From NCBI GenBank assembly GCA_965660165.1, contig CBFHYU010000002.1, positions 62,001 to 126,000 on the forward strand: a DNA stretch of 64,000 nucleotides, given 5' to 3'. This stretch comes from WTJO01 sp965660165. GTDB taxonomy: Bacteria; Pseudomonadota; Alphaproteobacteria; Puniceispirillales; Puniceispirillaceae. Below the pieces are notes generated by a model. The model was given only the letters and a program-made list of their open reading frames with translations. It searched no databases and had not been told where the DNA came from. This document shows, piece after piece, positions 44,410 to 54,154 of the stretch; position 1 is the first letter of the stretch; each line of letters starts with the position of its first letter. The translations under genes and the position numbers were made by a program.

Positions 44410-45528
44410 TTATTCATCTGAAAGCTGAGGCGGCATAATCATATCAGAATCATCTGCCAATTCAGCCTGCTTATCATCTACATCAAAATTGCGAATTCGC
44501 TTGCCCCGAGAATTGATTTTGGACGTTGAAATTTTAATATCATCAATATCTTTGACAGCCAGTCCGAAATGTCTATCCAAATTTTCAACTCGCTTACCTA
44601 GCCGCATCACATCATCTGACAGCAACCCAATTTCCTTTTGAATAAGGGCTGTCTGTTCACGCATCCGCGCATCTCTTAACACAGCACGCACTGTATTAAG
44701 AGTAGCCATCATGGTAGTTGGCGAGACAATCCAAACCCGCGCTGTATAGGATTTATCGACTATTTCGCGCATATGGGCATGCAATTCTGCATAAATCGCT
44801 TCAGAAGGCAGAAACAGACAGGCTGAATCAGATGTCTCGCCAGCAATGATATATTTTTCGTGAATATCTTTCACATGTTTCAGAATATCTGCCCCTAGCT
44901 GTTTTCGTTCTGCCAACCTGTCTTTATCTGAAGATGCTTGTTGCATTCTGTGCCATGCTTCAAGCGGAAATTTTGCATCAATAACAATATCTCCTGGCGG
45001 ATTTGGCAATTTCAATACACAGTCCGCGCGCCGACCATTGCTGAGCTGAACCTGAAATTCATACGCATCTGGCGGCAAGACATTTCGTACCAGATTTTCA
45101 AGCTGAACCTCGCCAAATGCGCCTCTATCTGTTTTATTTGCTAGAATATTATGAAGCTGGACGACCTGACCTGTAAGCTGTTCAATCTGAGTATTTGCAG
45201 CATCAATCACAGCCAACCTTTCAGACAGTTTATTCAGATTTTCATGTGTTTTTTCTGAATGAAGATTAAGCTGTCTGCCCATTCGCTCATTCATGGTTGC
45301 AAGCGATTCTTCTAGCCGCTTTGACAGGCTAGCCATCTGATCTGCATGGGCTGATGCTTGTGTGCCAGCCTGTAATGTCATCTGTTCAAGCTGTCCTTTT
45401 AATGACAGCATCTCATGTGCAGGAGCAGTATCAGGTGTCGCAGAACGCATTTTCAGCACAAGCACTATCAGCACGATAATCGCAACCACTATAGCGGCGA
45501 TGCCAACGCCCAAAATTGCCATTTGCAT
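44410..45528 (-). CDS. rmuC: DNA recombination protein RmuC
   Basis: RmuC family, 372 residues, with an N-terminal membrane helix (about 5-27), a coiled coil (about 40-130) and a nuclease-like RmuC domain including GAFGEVQLENLVRNVLPPDAY and VIDAKFPLEAW. The family limits inversions at inverted repeats in E. coli. Single gene, convergent with recR; a shared 230-bp region separates it from def. Confidence 0.93.
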   Translation of the reverse strand: MQMAILGVGIAAIVVAIIVLIVLVLKMRSATPDTAPAHEMLSLKGQLEQMTLQAGTQASAHADQMASLSKRLEESLATMNERMGRQLNLHSEKTHENLNKLSERLAVIDAANTQIEQLTGQVVQLHNILANKTDRGAFGEVQLENLVRNVLPPDAYEFQVQLSNGRRADCVLKLPNPPGDIVIDAKFPLEAWHRMQQASSDKDRLAERKQLGADILKHVKDIHEKYIIAGETSDSACLFLPSEAIYAELHAHMREIVDKSYTARVWIVSPTTMMATLNTVRAVLRDARMREQTALIQKEIGLLSDDVMRLGKRVENLDRHFGLAVKDIDDIKISTSKINSRGKRIRNFDVDDKQAELADDSDMIMPPQLSDE

Positions 45529-45697
45529 GTTTAATTCCTTTCCTGCATTCTGGCCAGCAGACGATTTTCACCTTGAAAAACCCCAGATAGTCTGATGATT
45601 CATGCGCCTGAGGGCTTGAAGATCAAAGTCAATATAGTCATAGTGACTGCATAGTCTAACATGACAGAAAAAAAATGTAAGGCCGAAGACATATATC

Positions 45698-45719
45698 GCT
45701 ATGACAGGGCTGTCATAGC
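45698..45719. promoter_or_regulatory. Perfect 22-bp palindrome between rmuC and def
   Basis: GCTATGACAG-GG-CTGTCATAGC is a perfect inverted repeat with 10-bp arms and a 2-bp centre, about 45 bp upstream of def. It is not followed by a T-run on the def strand, so a terminator is unlikely. Two related half-site words lie nearby: GTCATAG at about 45638 and ATGACAG at 45661. This fits an operator for a dimeric regulator of def-fmt-truA or rmuC; the regulator is unknown. Confidence 0.5.
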
Positions 45720-45765
45720 ATCAAAAAAATAGGCCAGCATCCATAATAACGCCAGGAGTATGTGT

Positions 45766-46281
45766 ATGGCATCTCATAAGATTGTTCTTCTTGCCGACCC
45801 TGTATTAAGGCAGAAGGCAGAACCAGTCACAGATATTGATGAGGATATTCGCCAGCTTCTAGATGATATGGTTGAAACCATGTATGATGCAGTTGGCATC
45901 GGGCTTGCCGCCCCACAAATCGGCATCTCAAAGCGGCTGATTGTGATGGATTGCGCCAAAGATGATAGCCCGCCAGAAATCTGGAAAATGATCAATCCTG
46001 AGATAATTAACCGTTCTGAAGATACTGCCAAAATGGAAGAAGGATGTTTGTCAATTCCAGGATATAATGGCGATGTTATCCGCCCAGCCGAAGTAGAGGT
46101 GCGCTATATCGATATTGAGGGCAATGTCCAGCAGATGACAGCCTCTGGTCTGCTGGCTGCTTGTGTCCAACATGAAATTGATCATCTTGACGGGGTGTTA
46201 TTTATTGATCATCTCTCGCGTCTAAAACGGGATATGATACTGCGCAAAGTGGCAAAAGACCCTGTATATAAACAGGCCTAA
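45766..46281 (+). CDS. def: Peptide deformylase
   Basis: Removes the N-formyl group from nascent proteins. The 171-residue product has the three motifs GIGLAAPQIG (44-53), EGCLSIPG (92-99, metal C94) and QHEIDHLDG (H136 and H140). An ATG two codons earlier (45760) is only one base from the AGGAG site, so 45766, seven bases from it, is the preferred start. First of def-fmt-truA. Confidence 0.96.
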   Translation: MASHKIVLLADPVLRQKAEPVTDIDEDIRQLLDDMVETMYDAVGIGLAAPQIGISKRLIVMDCAKDDSPPEIWKMINPEIINRSEDTAKMEEGCLSIPGYNGDVIRPAEVEVRYIDIEGNVQQMTASGLLAACVQHEIDHLDGVLFIDHLSRLKRDMILRKVAKDPVYKQA

Positions 46282-46296
46282 TAGATATAGACAGGA

Positions 46297-47292
46297 ATGA
46301 TGATGGGTAGCAATGCCAGACTTGTGTTTATGGGAAGCCCCGAATTCGCCCTGCCTAGTCTGAAGGCAATGGTACGCCATTATGATGTGTGCGCTGTCTT
46401 CACACAACCGCCTCGCAGAAAAGGACGCGGCATGAGGCATGAGCCTACCCCCATAGGCGCCTATGCAGAACAGCTTAATATTGAGTGTCATAGCCCTGAA
46501 AAGCTGTCATATGATATTCATGCAGACCAGCTTAAACATTATCAGGCAGATTTATTTATCGTGGTTGCCTATGGGCAGATTTTATCAACAGAGATATTGG
46601 CTATCCCAAAACTAGGCTGTGTGAATGCCCATGCCTCGTTACTGCCAAGATGGCGCGGTGCGGCCCCCATCCAACGTGCCATTCAGGCTGGTGATAGCGT
46701 TACTGGCATTACTGCGATGATGATGGAAGCTGGGCTTGATACAGGGCCAATGCTGAATAAACAGCAGATTAACATTGACCCCCAAATGACAGCCTCTGAT
46801 CTACATGACAGCCTATCTGAACTTGCGGCGAAATCGCTTATTGAGGCGGTGGATGCGCTTGTCTCAGGCACTGCCTCTGCCGTTAATCAGGATGATAAAT
46901 ATGCCAGCTATGCAGCCAAAATTTCAAAAGAAGAAGCCGCGCTATCACTTGCAAAAAGCGCGGCTGAGCTAAGCTGTCATATCAGAGCCTTTAGCCCGTT
47001 TCCGGGCGGCTTTATAAACACCATTTCAGGCCGCCTGAAACTGCTTCATGCCAGTATTAGTGAGACCTCTGCCAAAGCCTCAGAAGGTCAGTTTTTAGGA
47101 TGTGATGATGCGGGGCGGATGCTGCTGGGGTGCGGTGATGGCGTGCTTGCCATTAGCCATGTCCAGCTTTCGGGGAAAAAACAGATGCGGGCAACAGAGT
47201 TTCTGAATGGCCAAAACTGGCAGATTGGTCAGCATATTACGCTTCCGCCAGCCCATAATCCCACTTCTGAACATATCCAAGACAGACCCTAA
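46297..47292 (+). CDS. fmt: Methionyl-tRNA formyltransferase
   Basis: Formylates initiator Met-tRNA. The 331-residue product begins with the RLVFMGSPEFALPSL segment, then has ASLLPRWRGAAPIQRAI with the catalytic N/H/D region, and a C-terminal OB-like domain (about 205-315). Three consecutive ATG codons begin the frame (46297, 46300, 46303); the AGGA site at 46293 suits the third best. Between def (15 bp) and truA (3 bp). Confidence 0.95.
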   Translation: MMMGSNARLVFMGSPEFALPSLKAMVRHYDVCAVFTQPPRRKGRGMRHEPTPIGAYAEQLNIECHSPEKLSYDIHADQLKHYQADLFIVVAYGQILSTEILAIPKLGCVNAHASLLPRWRGAAPIQRAIQAGDSVTGITAMMMEAGLDTGPMLNKQQINIDPQMTASDLHDSLSELAAKSLIEAVDALVSGTASAVNQDDKYASYAAKISKEEAALSLAKSAAELSCHIRAFSPFPGGFINTISGRLKLLHASISETSAKASEGQFLGCDDAGRMLLGCGDGVLAISHVQLSGKKQMRATEFLNGQNWQIGQHITLPPAHNPTSEHIQDRP

Positions 47293-47295
47293 CAT

Positions 47296-48045
47296 ATGGC
47301 ACGTTACCTGATCAGAATTGAATATGATGGCACGGGGCTAGTAGGCTGGCAACGCCAAGATAATGGACCGTCTGTCCAGCAATATCTTGAGGAGGCGGCA
47401 GAAAAATTATGTAACCAGCCAACTCTGATTCAAGGCTCTGGCAGAACAGATTCAGGGGTGCATGCACTCGCTCAGGCGGCTCATCTTGATGTGCCTGATA
47501 CGCTTGATGAGCGTGCCGTTGTGCGCGGGCTGAATGCGTGGCTGAAATCTGATCAGATTGCAGTGTTATCTGCAATCCATGTATCTGATAGCTTTCATGC
47601 CCGCTTTGATGCTATTCAGCGCCATTATCTATATCGAATTTTAGATAAGCCTATACCAAGTGCGCTTGACAGGCACAGGCTATGGCACCATAAGACTGCG
47701 CTTGACGAGGCGGCAATGCATGAGGCAGCGCAAATTCTTGTGGGCAAGCATGATTTTACCAGCTTTCGGGCAACACAATGTCAGGCAAAAAGCCCTGTTC
47801 GTACGGTTGATGCGCTGACGGTTCGCCGCATTGGGGACGAGGTGCATATCATCGCCAGCGCCAGATCATTTCTGCATCATCAAATCCGTAATTTTGCAGG
47901 CTCACTTAGTCTGGTTGGTCGCGGTAAATGGACAGCAGAGGATTTGCAACAGGCGCTAGCGGCCTGTGACAGGTCTGCAGCAGGGCAAACCGCCCCGCCG
48001 CATGGGCTATATCTTACTGAAATAACCTATCCTGATCATAGTTAA
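47296..48045 (+). CDS. truA: tRNA pseudouridine(38-40) synthase
   Basis: Forms pseudouridine at positions 38-40 of tRNAs. The 249-residue product starts RYLIRIEYDGTGLVGWQRQ, carries the catalytic aspartate D52 in GSGRTDSGVHA, and has the RHYLYRI and FLHHQIRNFAGSL motifs of TruA. Third gene of def-fmt-truA; convergent with ppdK. Confidence 0.96.
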   Translation: MARYLIRIEYDGTGLVGWQRQDNGPSVQQYLEEAAEKLCNQPTLIQGSGRTDSGVHALAQAAHLDVPDTLDERAVVRGLNAWLKSDQIAVLSAIHVSDSFHARFDAIQRHYLYRILDKPIPSALDRHRLWHHKTALDEAAMHEAAQILVGKHDFTSFRATQCQAKSPVRTVDALTVRRIGDEVHIIASARSFLHHQIRNFAGSLSLVGRGKWTAEDLQQALAACDRSAAGQTAPPHGLYLTEITYPDHS

Positions 48046-48065
48046 GCCCAAATAATAGCGTGTGA

Positions 48066-50738
48066 TTAGCTATCTGTTCTTTGCGCCTTTATGCTTGCTT
48101 GAGCGGCGGCAAGCCGAGCTACTGGCACACGAAATGGCGAGCAGCTCACATAATCAAGTCCCAAAGATTCGCAGAAATTCACAGATTTTGGATCGCCGCC
48201 ATGCTCACCACAAATCCCTAATTTAATATCTGGACGAGACTGTCTGCCCTTTTCAGCCCCTATTTTCATCAAACAGCCAACCCCCTCCTCATCAATAGAG
48301 ACAAACGGGTCAATCGGATAGATTTCCTGAGCCTGATACTCATGCATGAACCCGCCAGCATCATCACGGCTGATTCCCAAAGTTGTCTGGGTAAGGTCAT
48401 TGGTGCCAAACGAGAAAAATTCTGCCTGCTGGGCTAGCGCATCTGCACATAATGCAGCGCGCGGCAATTCAACCATTGTGCCAACCATATAGTCCAGCGT
48501 AACTGAGGTTTTTTCAGCAACTTCTGATGCTACCCTGTCAATAATCGCCTTGCATATTTCAAGCTCACGCGAGGTCGCGGCAAGTGGGATCATAATTTCA
48601 GGAATAGGCGCATTATCTTGTTTGGCAATCTGCGCGGCTGCTTCAAAAATGGCACGTGCCTGCATCTCGCAAATCTCAGGATATGAAATTGCCAGCCTGC
48701 ACCCTCTATGACCAAGCATCGGGTTTGATTCTTCTAGCTTTAATTTTCGCTGGCGGGCTATGGCAACAGGCACGCCAATAGCCTCTGCTACCTCTTCTAG
48801 CTCAGCATCTGTATGAGGCAGAAATTCATGTAATGGGGGGTCAAGCAATCTGATGGTAACAGGAAGCCCTGACATGATAGAAAATAGCTCAGCAAAATCC
48901 TGACGTTGCATTGGCAATAATAATTCAAGCGCGGCACGGCGGCCTGTCTCATCCTGAGCCATAATCATCTGGCGCATTGCCACAATTCTATCTTGATCAA
49001 AGAACATATGTTCAGTGCGGCAAAGCCCGATACCCATCGCCCCGAAATCACGCGCAACGCGTGCATCATTTGGTGTTTCTGCATTGGCGCGCACTGCCAT
49101 TCTGCGATAGCTATCTGCCCATCCCATAACTGTTTCAAACGCGCCTGACAGATTTGGCTGCACCATGTCAACCTGACCAAGATAGACCTCGCCAGCGCCG
49201 CCATCAATGGTGATAATCTCGCCTGCTTTAAGCTCTGTCTCACCAAGATATACCGTCTGGCTGTCAAAATCGATGCGCACATCAGAGGCGCCTGACACAC
49301 AAGGCCGACCCATACCACGCGCGACCACAGCTGCATGGCTTGTCATTCCGCCACGTGCAGTCAAAATACCTGCGGCGGCATGCATGCCGTGAATATCTTC
49401 AGGGCTGGTCTCAATCCGCACTAGAATTACACGCTCTCCTTGATTTGCTTTTTTCTCGGCTTCATCTGCTGTCAGCACAATAATCCCGCTAGCCGCTCCG
49501 GGTGAGGCGGGCAATCCGCGCGCTATTAACTCTCTTGATGCATCAGGATCAAGGGTGGGGTGCAATAGCTGATCTAGACTTTCAGGGGCGATACGCATAA
49601 GTGCTTCATCCTCACTAATCAGCCCTTCTTGTGCCATCTGCACAGCAATATTTAAGGCAGCTTCTGCGGTACGTTTGCCGCTTCTGGTTTGAAGCATATA
49701 TAATGTGTTCTGCTGAACGGTAAATTCCAAATCCTGCATATCGCCATAATGACGCTCAAGGATATGGCGTACTTCATCAAGCTGGGCAAATACATCTGGC
49801 ATAGCTTCTTCTAGTGACATCGCATCGCTACCGCCTTGTATTTTAGCCTCAATCGTAAGCGGCAAGGGTGTTCTGATACCTGCTACCACATCTTCGCCCT
49901 GAGCATTGATCAGATATTCACCATAAAACTGGTTCTCGCCAGTAGACGGGTTTCTGGTAAATGCGACACCTGTTGCGCAATCATCACCCATATTCCCAAA
50001 CACCATTGCCTGTACATTCACAGCCGTACCCCATGACGCTGGAATATCATTTAGTCTGCGATAGGTAATGGCACGCTGGTTCATCCAACTTGCAAATACA
50101 GCGCTAATAGCGCCCCAAAGCTGAGATTTCGGGTCTTGCGGGAACGGCTCGCCTGTTTCATCCAGCACAATTTGCTTAAAACCAGCGACAAGCGATTTCA
50201 GATCATCTGCGGATAATTCAGTATCACTCGTGACCCCTTTATCAAGCTTCATATCATCAAGCATATCTTCAAACAGCCCATGATCTACCTCAAGCACCAC
50301 ATCGCCATACATCTGGATAAAGCGGCGATAGCTATCATAGGCAAACCGGGCATCCCCTGTCTGAGCGGCAAGGCCAGCACAGCTTTCATCTGTCAGCCCT
50401 AGATTAAGCACCGTATCCATCATACCAGGCATAGAGGCGCGCGCACCTGAGCGCACTGATAACAAGAGCGGATTATCTGATGAGCCAAATTGGCGGCCTG
50501 TTTCCTGTTCTATCCCCGCTAATGCCTGCTGGATTTGTGCATCTAATATATCTGGATAGCTATGGTCATGATCATAATAATAGGTGCATAATTCGGTGGT
50601 AATAGTAAAGCCGGGCGGTACAGGCAGGCCAATAGACGACATTTCAGCCAGATTGGCACCCTTGCCACCAAGCAAATTACGCTGGCTGGCATCTCCGTCA
50701 GATTGTGTTGCACCGAAACAATAGACCCATTTTGTCAT
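48066..50738 (-). CDS. ppdK: Pyruvate, phosphate dikinase
   Basis: Interconverts pyruvate, ATP and phosphate with PEP, AMP and pyrophosphate. The 890-residue product has the N-terminal ATP-grasp domain (GGKGANLAEM, SVRSGARASMPGMMDTVLNLG), the swivelling phosphohistidine domain (GGMTSHAAVVARGMGRPCV) and a C-terminal TIM barrel with CGEHGGDP. A start at 50738 (MTKWVYCFG) is preferred over 50759 because it has an AGG-type site and matches the family N-terminus. With fbp and fba in the same window this supports gluconeogenic carbon flow. Confidence 0.96.
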   Translation of the reverse strand: MTKWVYCFGATQSDGDASQRNLLGGKGANLAEMSSIGLPVPPGFTITTELCTYYYDHDHSYPDILDAQIQQALAGIEQETGRQFGSSDNPLLLSVRSGARASMPGMMDTVLNLGLTDESCAGLAAQTGDARFAYDSYRRFIQMYGDVVLEVDHGLFEDMLDDMKLDKGVTSDTELSADDLKSLVAGFKQIVLDETGEPFPQDPKSQLWGAISAVFASWMNQRAITYRRLNDIPASWGTAVNVQAMVFGNMGDDCATGVAFTRNPSTGENQFYGEYLINAQGEDVVAGIRTPLPLTIEAKIQGGSDAMSLEEAMPDVFAQLDEVRHILERHYGDMQDLEFTVQQNTLYMLQTRSGKRTAEAALNIAVQMAQEGLISEDEALMRIAPESLDQLLHPTLDPDASRELIARGLPASPGAASGIIVLTADEAEKKANQGERVILVRIETSPEDIHGMHAAAGILTARGGMTSHAAVVARGMGRPCVSGASDVRIDFDSQTVYLGETELKAGEIITIDGGAGEVYLGQVDMVQPNLSGAFETVMGWADSYRRMAVRANAETPNDARVARDFGAMGIGLCRTEHMFFDQDRIVAMRQMIMAQDETGRRAALELLLPMQRQDFAELFSIMSGLPVTIRLLDPPLHEFLPHTDAELEEVAEAIGVPVAIARQRKLKLEESNPMLGHRGCRLAISYPEICEMQARAIFEAAAQIAKQDNAPIPEIMIPLAATSRELEICKAIIDRVASEVAEKTSVTLDYMVGTMVELPRAALCADALAQQAEFFSFGTNDLTQTTLGISRDDAGGFMHEYQAQEIYPIDPFVSIDEEGVGCLMKIGAEKGRQSRPDIKLGICGEHGGDPKSVNFCESLGLDYVSCSPFRVPVARLAAAQASIKAQRTDS

Positions 50739-50797
50739 ACCACACTGCCTTTTCTTCACTAGATATTCTGTGTCTGATTTTATACCTTACACGCCTG

Positions 50798-52876
50798 TTA
50801 CCGGATTGATTCTATCTGGTCGAACGCTGCAATTTGCTTAAAGTGAGATTCTGCCAACATAAGTAATGCCAGACGATTTTCACGTATCTCTGCGGTTTCA
50901 TGATTTACAATCACATCATCAAAAAACCTATCTATCTGTATCTGCAATGCTGCTAGCGCATCTAGCTGTTGCGCCAACATGCCTTGATCTCCGCGCTGAT
51001 AGGCCGGCAAGGTCTGAATTGCCTGATATAGGCCTGTTTCTGCCTCAGCTTCAAAATAATCAGCATTTATATCTAAAGGTATTTTGGATATATCTTGCTT
51101 CTTTGTCTCAGAGGCCAGAATTGAGCTAATCCTGCGATAGCCAGCTAAAAGCTTGTTGCCAGCCTCTGTATGAAGATATTGTTGTAGATGGCCTGCTAGC
51201 CGTATCTGCCAGCGTAAATTGGCAGTGCTGTCGTCAACATCCGACATTACAGATTCTGCAATATCATATGAAATGCCGCTATCTCGTAAGCTGACTTTCA
51301 GCCTGTCCTGCATAAATCCAGCCAGCTCATCATCAACCCTGTCAAAGCCATAACGCACCGCAGCTTCCGCGAAGATAGCGGCAAGATCAATATCTAGATC
51401 AGCCTCATCAATCATCCGCAAAATACCAAGAGCCGCACGTCTGAGCGCATAGGGATCACGCGAGCCTGTGGGCTTTGCCCCAACGCCAAAAAACCCGACC
51501 AGCGTATCTATTTTATCTGCCAGCGCAACGGCTAGGCCTGCTGGGCTTTTCGGGATATCATCATTTGGTCCTTGCGGGCGATAATGCTGGGTTATGGCAT
51601 CAGAAATGGCACTATCTTCATCATGCTGACGCGCATAATATCCCCCCATAATGCCTTGTAGTTCGGGAAATTCCCCAACCATATCTGTAACCAGATCAGC
51701 CTTTGCCAGCAACGCCGCGCGGCCTGCAATTGCGGGTTCTGCCCCACATGCGGGCGCGATGATTGTGGCCAATGCAGATAGCCTGTCAGCCTTATCTCTT
51801 ACACTGCCAAGCCCTTCATAAAAAGTGACATTGGCCAGAAGTGGTAAATATGCATCAAGCGGTTTTGCCTTATCCTGATCCCAGAAAAAGGCTGCATCTG
51901 AGAGGCGTGCGCGTAGTACCCGCTCATTCCCTGTTTTGATCAAATCGGTTGTGTTATCATCTGCTCTGCGATTCGCCACCGTGATAAAAAACGGTGCTGC
52001 GGTGTTAGACTCTTTTGCCTTTAGCGCAAAGAATTTCTGATGCACCCGCATTGAGGTAATCAACACTTCAGAAGGAAGCGACATAAAGCTGTCATCAATC
52101 TGCCCGCAAATCGCCTGAGGCCATTCAACCAGACCACAAATCTCATCTAGCAATCCATCATCAGATACCAGCACCAGTCCCTTCTCATTTGCGCATTGTT
52201 CAAGCTGGCGGATGATTTCTGTTCGCCGTTCTGTATGACAGACAATCACAGATGCTGTTCTCATATCTGCTAGATAGGATGCGAAATCTGATATTGTTAC
52301 AGGCTGTTTTGAATAGAATGGATGGCCTGTCACCTCAGCTTGATAGGCCAATATATGGCGCTCAGAAAGCTGTAATGCGCCTGTGAGTGGCACCCCGTCA
52401 ATCGCAACAGATATACTGCGCAAAGGCCGCACCCAGCTTAGGCTTGTTTCTGCCCAACGCTGGCTTTTTGGCCATGGGAATTTTTCAATAATTGTCTGAA
52501 GCATATCGCCAATACACTCAGACAGCACAGCGCCAGTAATTGAGCTAACAGCAAAATAAAATTCACCTTTATCGGTATTGCGCACTTCAAGCGCCTCTTG
52601 GGTAATGCCTGCGGACTGGCAAAACCCCTCTATCGCCTGTTGAGGCGCAGATGTACGTGGCCCTCTTTTTTCCTCAAGCCTATCTGCAAGCCTGTCTGCA
52701 AGCCCATCAATTTCAACTGCCATATGGCGTGGGCTAATCGCTGTTTTGGTGTCATTTGGGGTGAAGCCTCTATCCTTCAAGGCAGATACCAGCCCTGTTT
52801 CAAGCGCTAGGATAGCTGCTTTTTGCATCCGTGCTGGAATTTCTTCAGATGATAATTCAACAAATAATGAGGCCAT
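50798..52876 (-). CDS. glyS: Glycyl-tRNA synthetase beta subunit
   Basis: Beta subunit of the alpha2beta2 glycyl-tRNA synthetase, 692 residues from the ATG at 52876. The N-terminus is SLFVELSSEEIPARMQ, followed by GPRTSAPQQAIEGF, and the HD-like core has GVGAKPTGSRDPYALRR; the anticodon-binding C-terminal region ends DVIVNHETAEIRENRLALL. Its ATG shares a base with the glyQ stop (TAATG), so translation is coupled. A longer frame (52918) would start within glyQ. Confidence 0.96.
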   Translation of the reverse strand: MASLFVELSSEEIPARMQKAAILALETGLVSALKDRGFTPNDTKTAISPRHMAVEIDGLADRLADRLEEKRGPRTSAPQQAIEGFCQSAGITQEALEVRNTDKGEFYFAVSSITGAVLSECIGDMLQTIIEKFPWPKSQRWAETSLSWVRPLRSISVAIDGVPLTGALQLSERHILAYQAEVTGHPFYSKQPVTISDFASYLADMRTASVIVCHTERRTEIIRQLEQCANEKGLVLVSDDGLLDEICGLVEWPQAICGQIDDSFMSLPSEVLITSMRVHQKFFALKAKESNTAAPFFITVANRRADDNTTDLIKTGNERVLRARLSDAAFFWDQDKAKPLDAYLPLLANVTFYEGLGSVRDKADRLSALATIIAPACGAEPAIAGRAALLAKADLVTDMVGEFPELQGIMGGYYARQHDEDSAISDAITQHYRPQGPNDDIPKSPAGLAVALADKIDTLVGFFGVGAKPTGSRDPYALRRAALGILRMIDEADLDIDLAAIFAEAAVRYGFDRVDDELAGFMQDRLKVSLRDSGISYDIAESVMSDVDDSTANLRWQIRLAGHLQQYLHTEAGNKLLAGYRRISSILASETKKQDISKIPLDINADYFEAEAETGLYQAIQTLPAYQRGDQGMLAQQLDALAALQIQIDRFFDDVIVNHETAEIRENRLALLMLAESHFKQIAAFDQIESIR

Positions 52877-53766
52877 TATCCTGCCTGCCCTTCTGATGAG
52901 GCGGGTGCGGCAATCCATGCCTCACAACATCCTTTTGCCAATGTGCGCACACGCCCGATAAAACTCTGACGTTCTGTGACAGATATCACCCCTCTTGCAT
53001 CAAGCAGGTTAAATAGATGGCTGGCTTTCATACATTGGTCATAGGCTGGTAAAGATTTATCCGCCTCAAGCAAACGCTGGCATTCTGTTTCAGCATCTTC
53101 AAAATGGCGCAATAGCATTTGTGTAGACGCAATCTCAAAATTCCAGCCTGAAAATTCAACTTCGGCACGATGGAAAATATCGCCATAGCGTTTGCCGCCT
53201 TTATCTTTCGGCACACCATTCCAGTCAAGCTGATAGACATCATCAATGCCTTGAATAAACATTGCCAGACGCTCTAGCCCATAGGTTAGCTCAAGCGGCA
53301 CTGGACTACATTCAATCCCGCCTACCTGTTGAAAATAGGTGAATTGAGATACTTCCATACCATCGCACCAAACCTCCCAGCCAAGCCCCCATGCGCCGAG
53401 CGTAGGTGATTCCCAATCATCTTCAACAAAGCGGATATCATGCGCATAGACATCAAGCCCAATCGCCTCTAACGAGCCAAGATACAGCTCTTGGCTATTG
53501 GCAGGTGATGGCTTCATAATGGTCTGGAACTGATAGTAATGCTGAAGCCTGTTTGGATTTTCACCATAGCGCCCATCTGTTGGGCGGCGTGAGGGCTGCA
53601 CATAAGCAGCATTCCATATTCTGTCTGGCCCTAATGCACGCAAAGTCGTAGCAGGGTGGAACGTGCCTGCGCCCACTTCCATGTCATATGGCTGAAGGAT
53701 AACACATCCCTGTTCGGCCCAATAGCGTTGCAGGTTAAGAATAATTGACTGGAAATCTGTTTTCAT
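52876..53766 (-). CDS. glyQ: Glycyl-tRNA synthetase alpha subunit
   Basis: Catalytic alpha subunit, 296 residues, beginning with FQSIILNLQRYWAEQGCVI and containing QPYDMEVGAGTFHPATTLRAL, the class II aminoacylation core, and AYVQPSRRPTDGRYGENPNR. Normal length. Forms the heterotetramer with glyS, which follows with a one-base overlap. Confidence 0.97.
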   Translation of the reverse strand: MKTDFQSIILNLQRYWAEQGCVILQPYDMEVGAGTFHPATTLRALGPDRIWNAAYVQPSRRPTDGRYGENPNRLQHYYQFQTIMKPSPANSQELYLGSLEAIGLDVYAHDIRFVEDDWESPTLGAWGLGWEVWCDGMEVSQFTYFQQVGGIECSPVPLELTYGLERLAMFIQGIDDVYQLDWNGVPKDKGGKRYGDIFHRAEVEFSGWNFEIASTQMLLRHFEDAETECQRLLEADKSLPAYDQCMKASHLFNLLDARGVISVTERQSFIGRVRTLAKGCCEAWIAAPASSEGQAG

Positions 53767-53935
53767 GAAGGGCTAACCAGATTGCGGGCAGAGCATATCT
53801 AGCCCCGTCCTGATGAAATATAGATGCATCCATTTATGCGCATAGTATCGTGGGTATGAACTTGCCGGCAGTCTAGCAAAAACATCACCTGCTGATCAAT
53901 TTATTTTCGTTAACGTGCTGTGCGTAACTATCTGT

Positions 53936-54151
53936 TTATGGTTGACGCACTGGACAGTCTGTTGCGGCACAGCCCGCATCAGACACAAATGCATTACATT
54001 TTGGACATTCAACTGTATCTACTGGCCGCCCTAAATCTTCTGAATGTTCTGTATTTCTGGTATTAAGCCGTCTGCGGTCAATAAGTTTGAACAGGCTCCA
54101 CACCACAAAAATAATACTGCCAATCAGCAATAATTTTGGAATCGAAATCAT
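53936..54151 (-). CDS. Small membrane-anchored zinc-ribbon-like protein
   Basis: A 71-residue protein with one N-terminal membrane helix (about 5-23), a basic stretch and a C-terminal cysteine cluster CPKC...C...C (about 50-67) that could bind zinc. The ATG is three bases after the sppA stop on the same strand, so it is probably co-expressed with that protease. I recognise no specific family function; small PP0621-type zinc-ribbon proteins look similar. Confidence 0.7.
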   Translation of the reverse strand: MISIPKLLLIGSIIFVVWSLFKLIDRRRLNTRNTEHSEDLGRPVDTVECPKCNAFVSDAGCAATDCPVRQP

Positions 54152-54154
54152 TTT

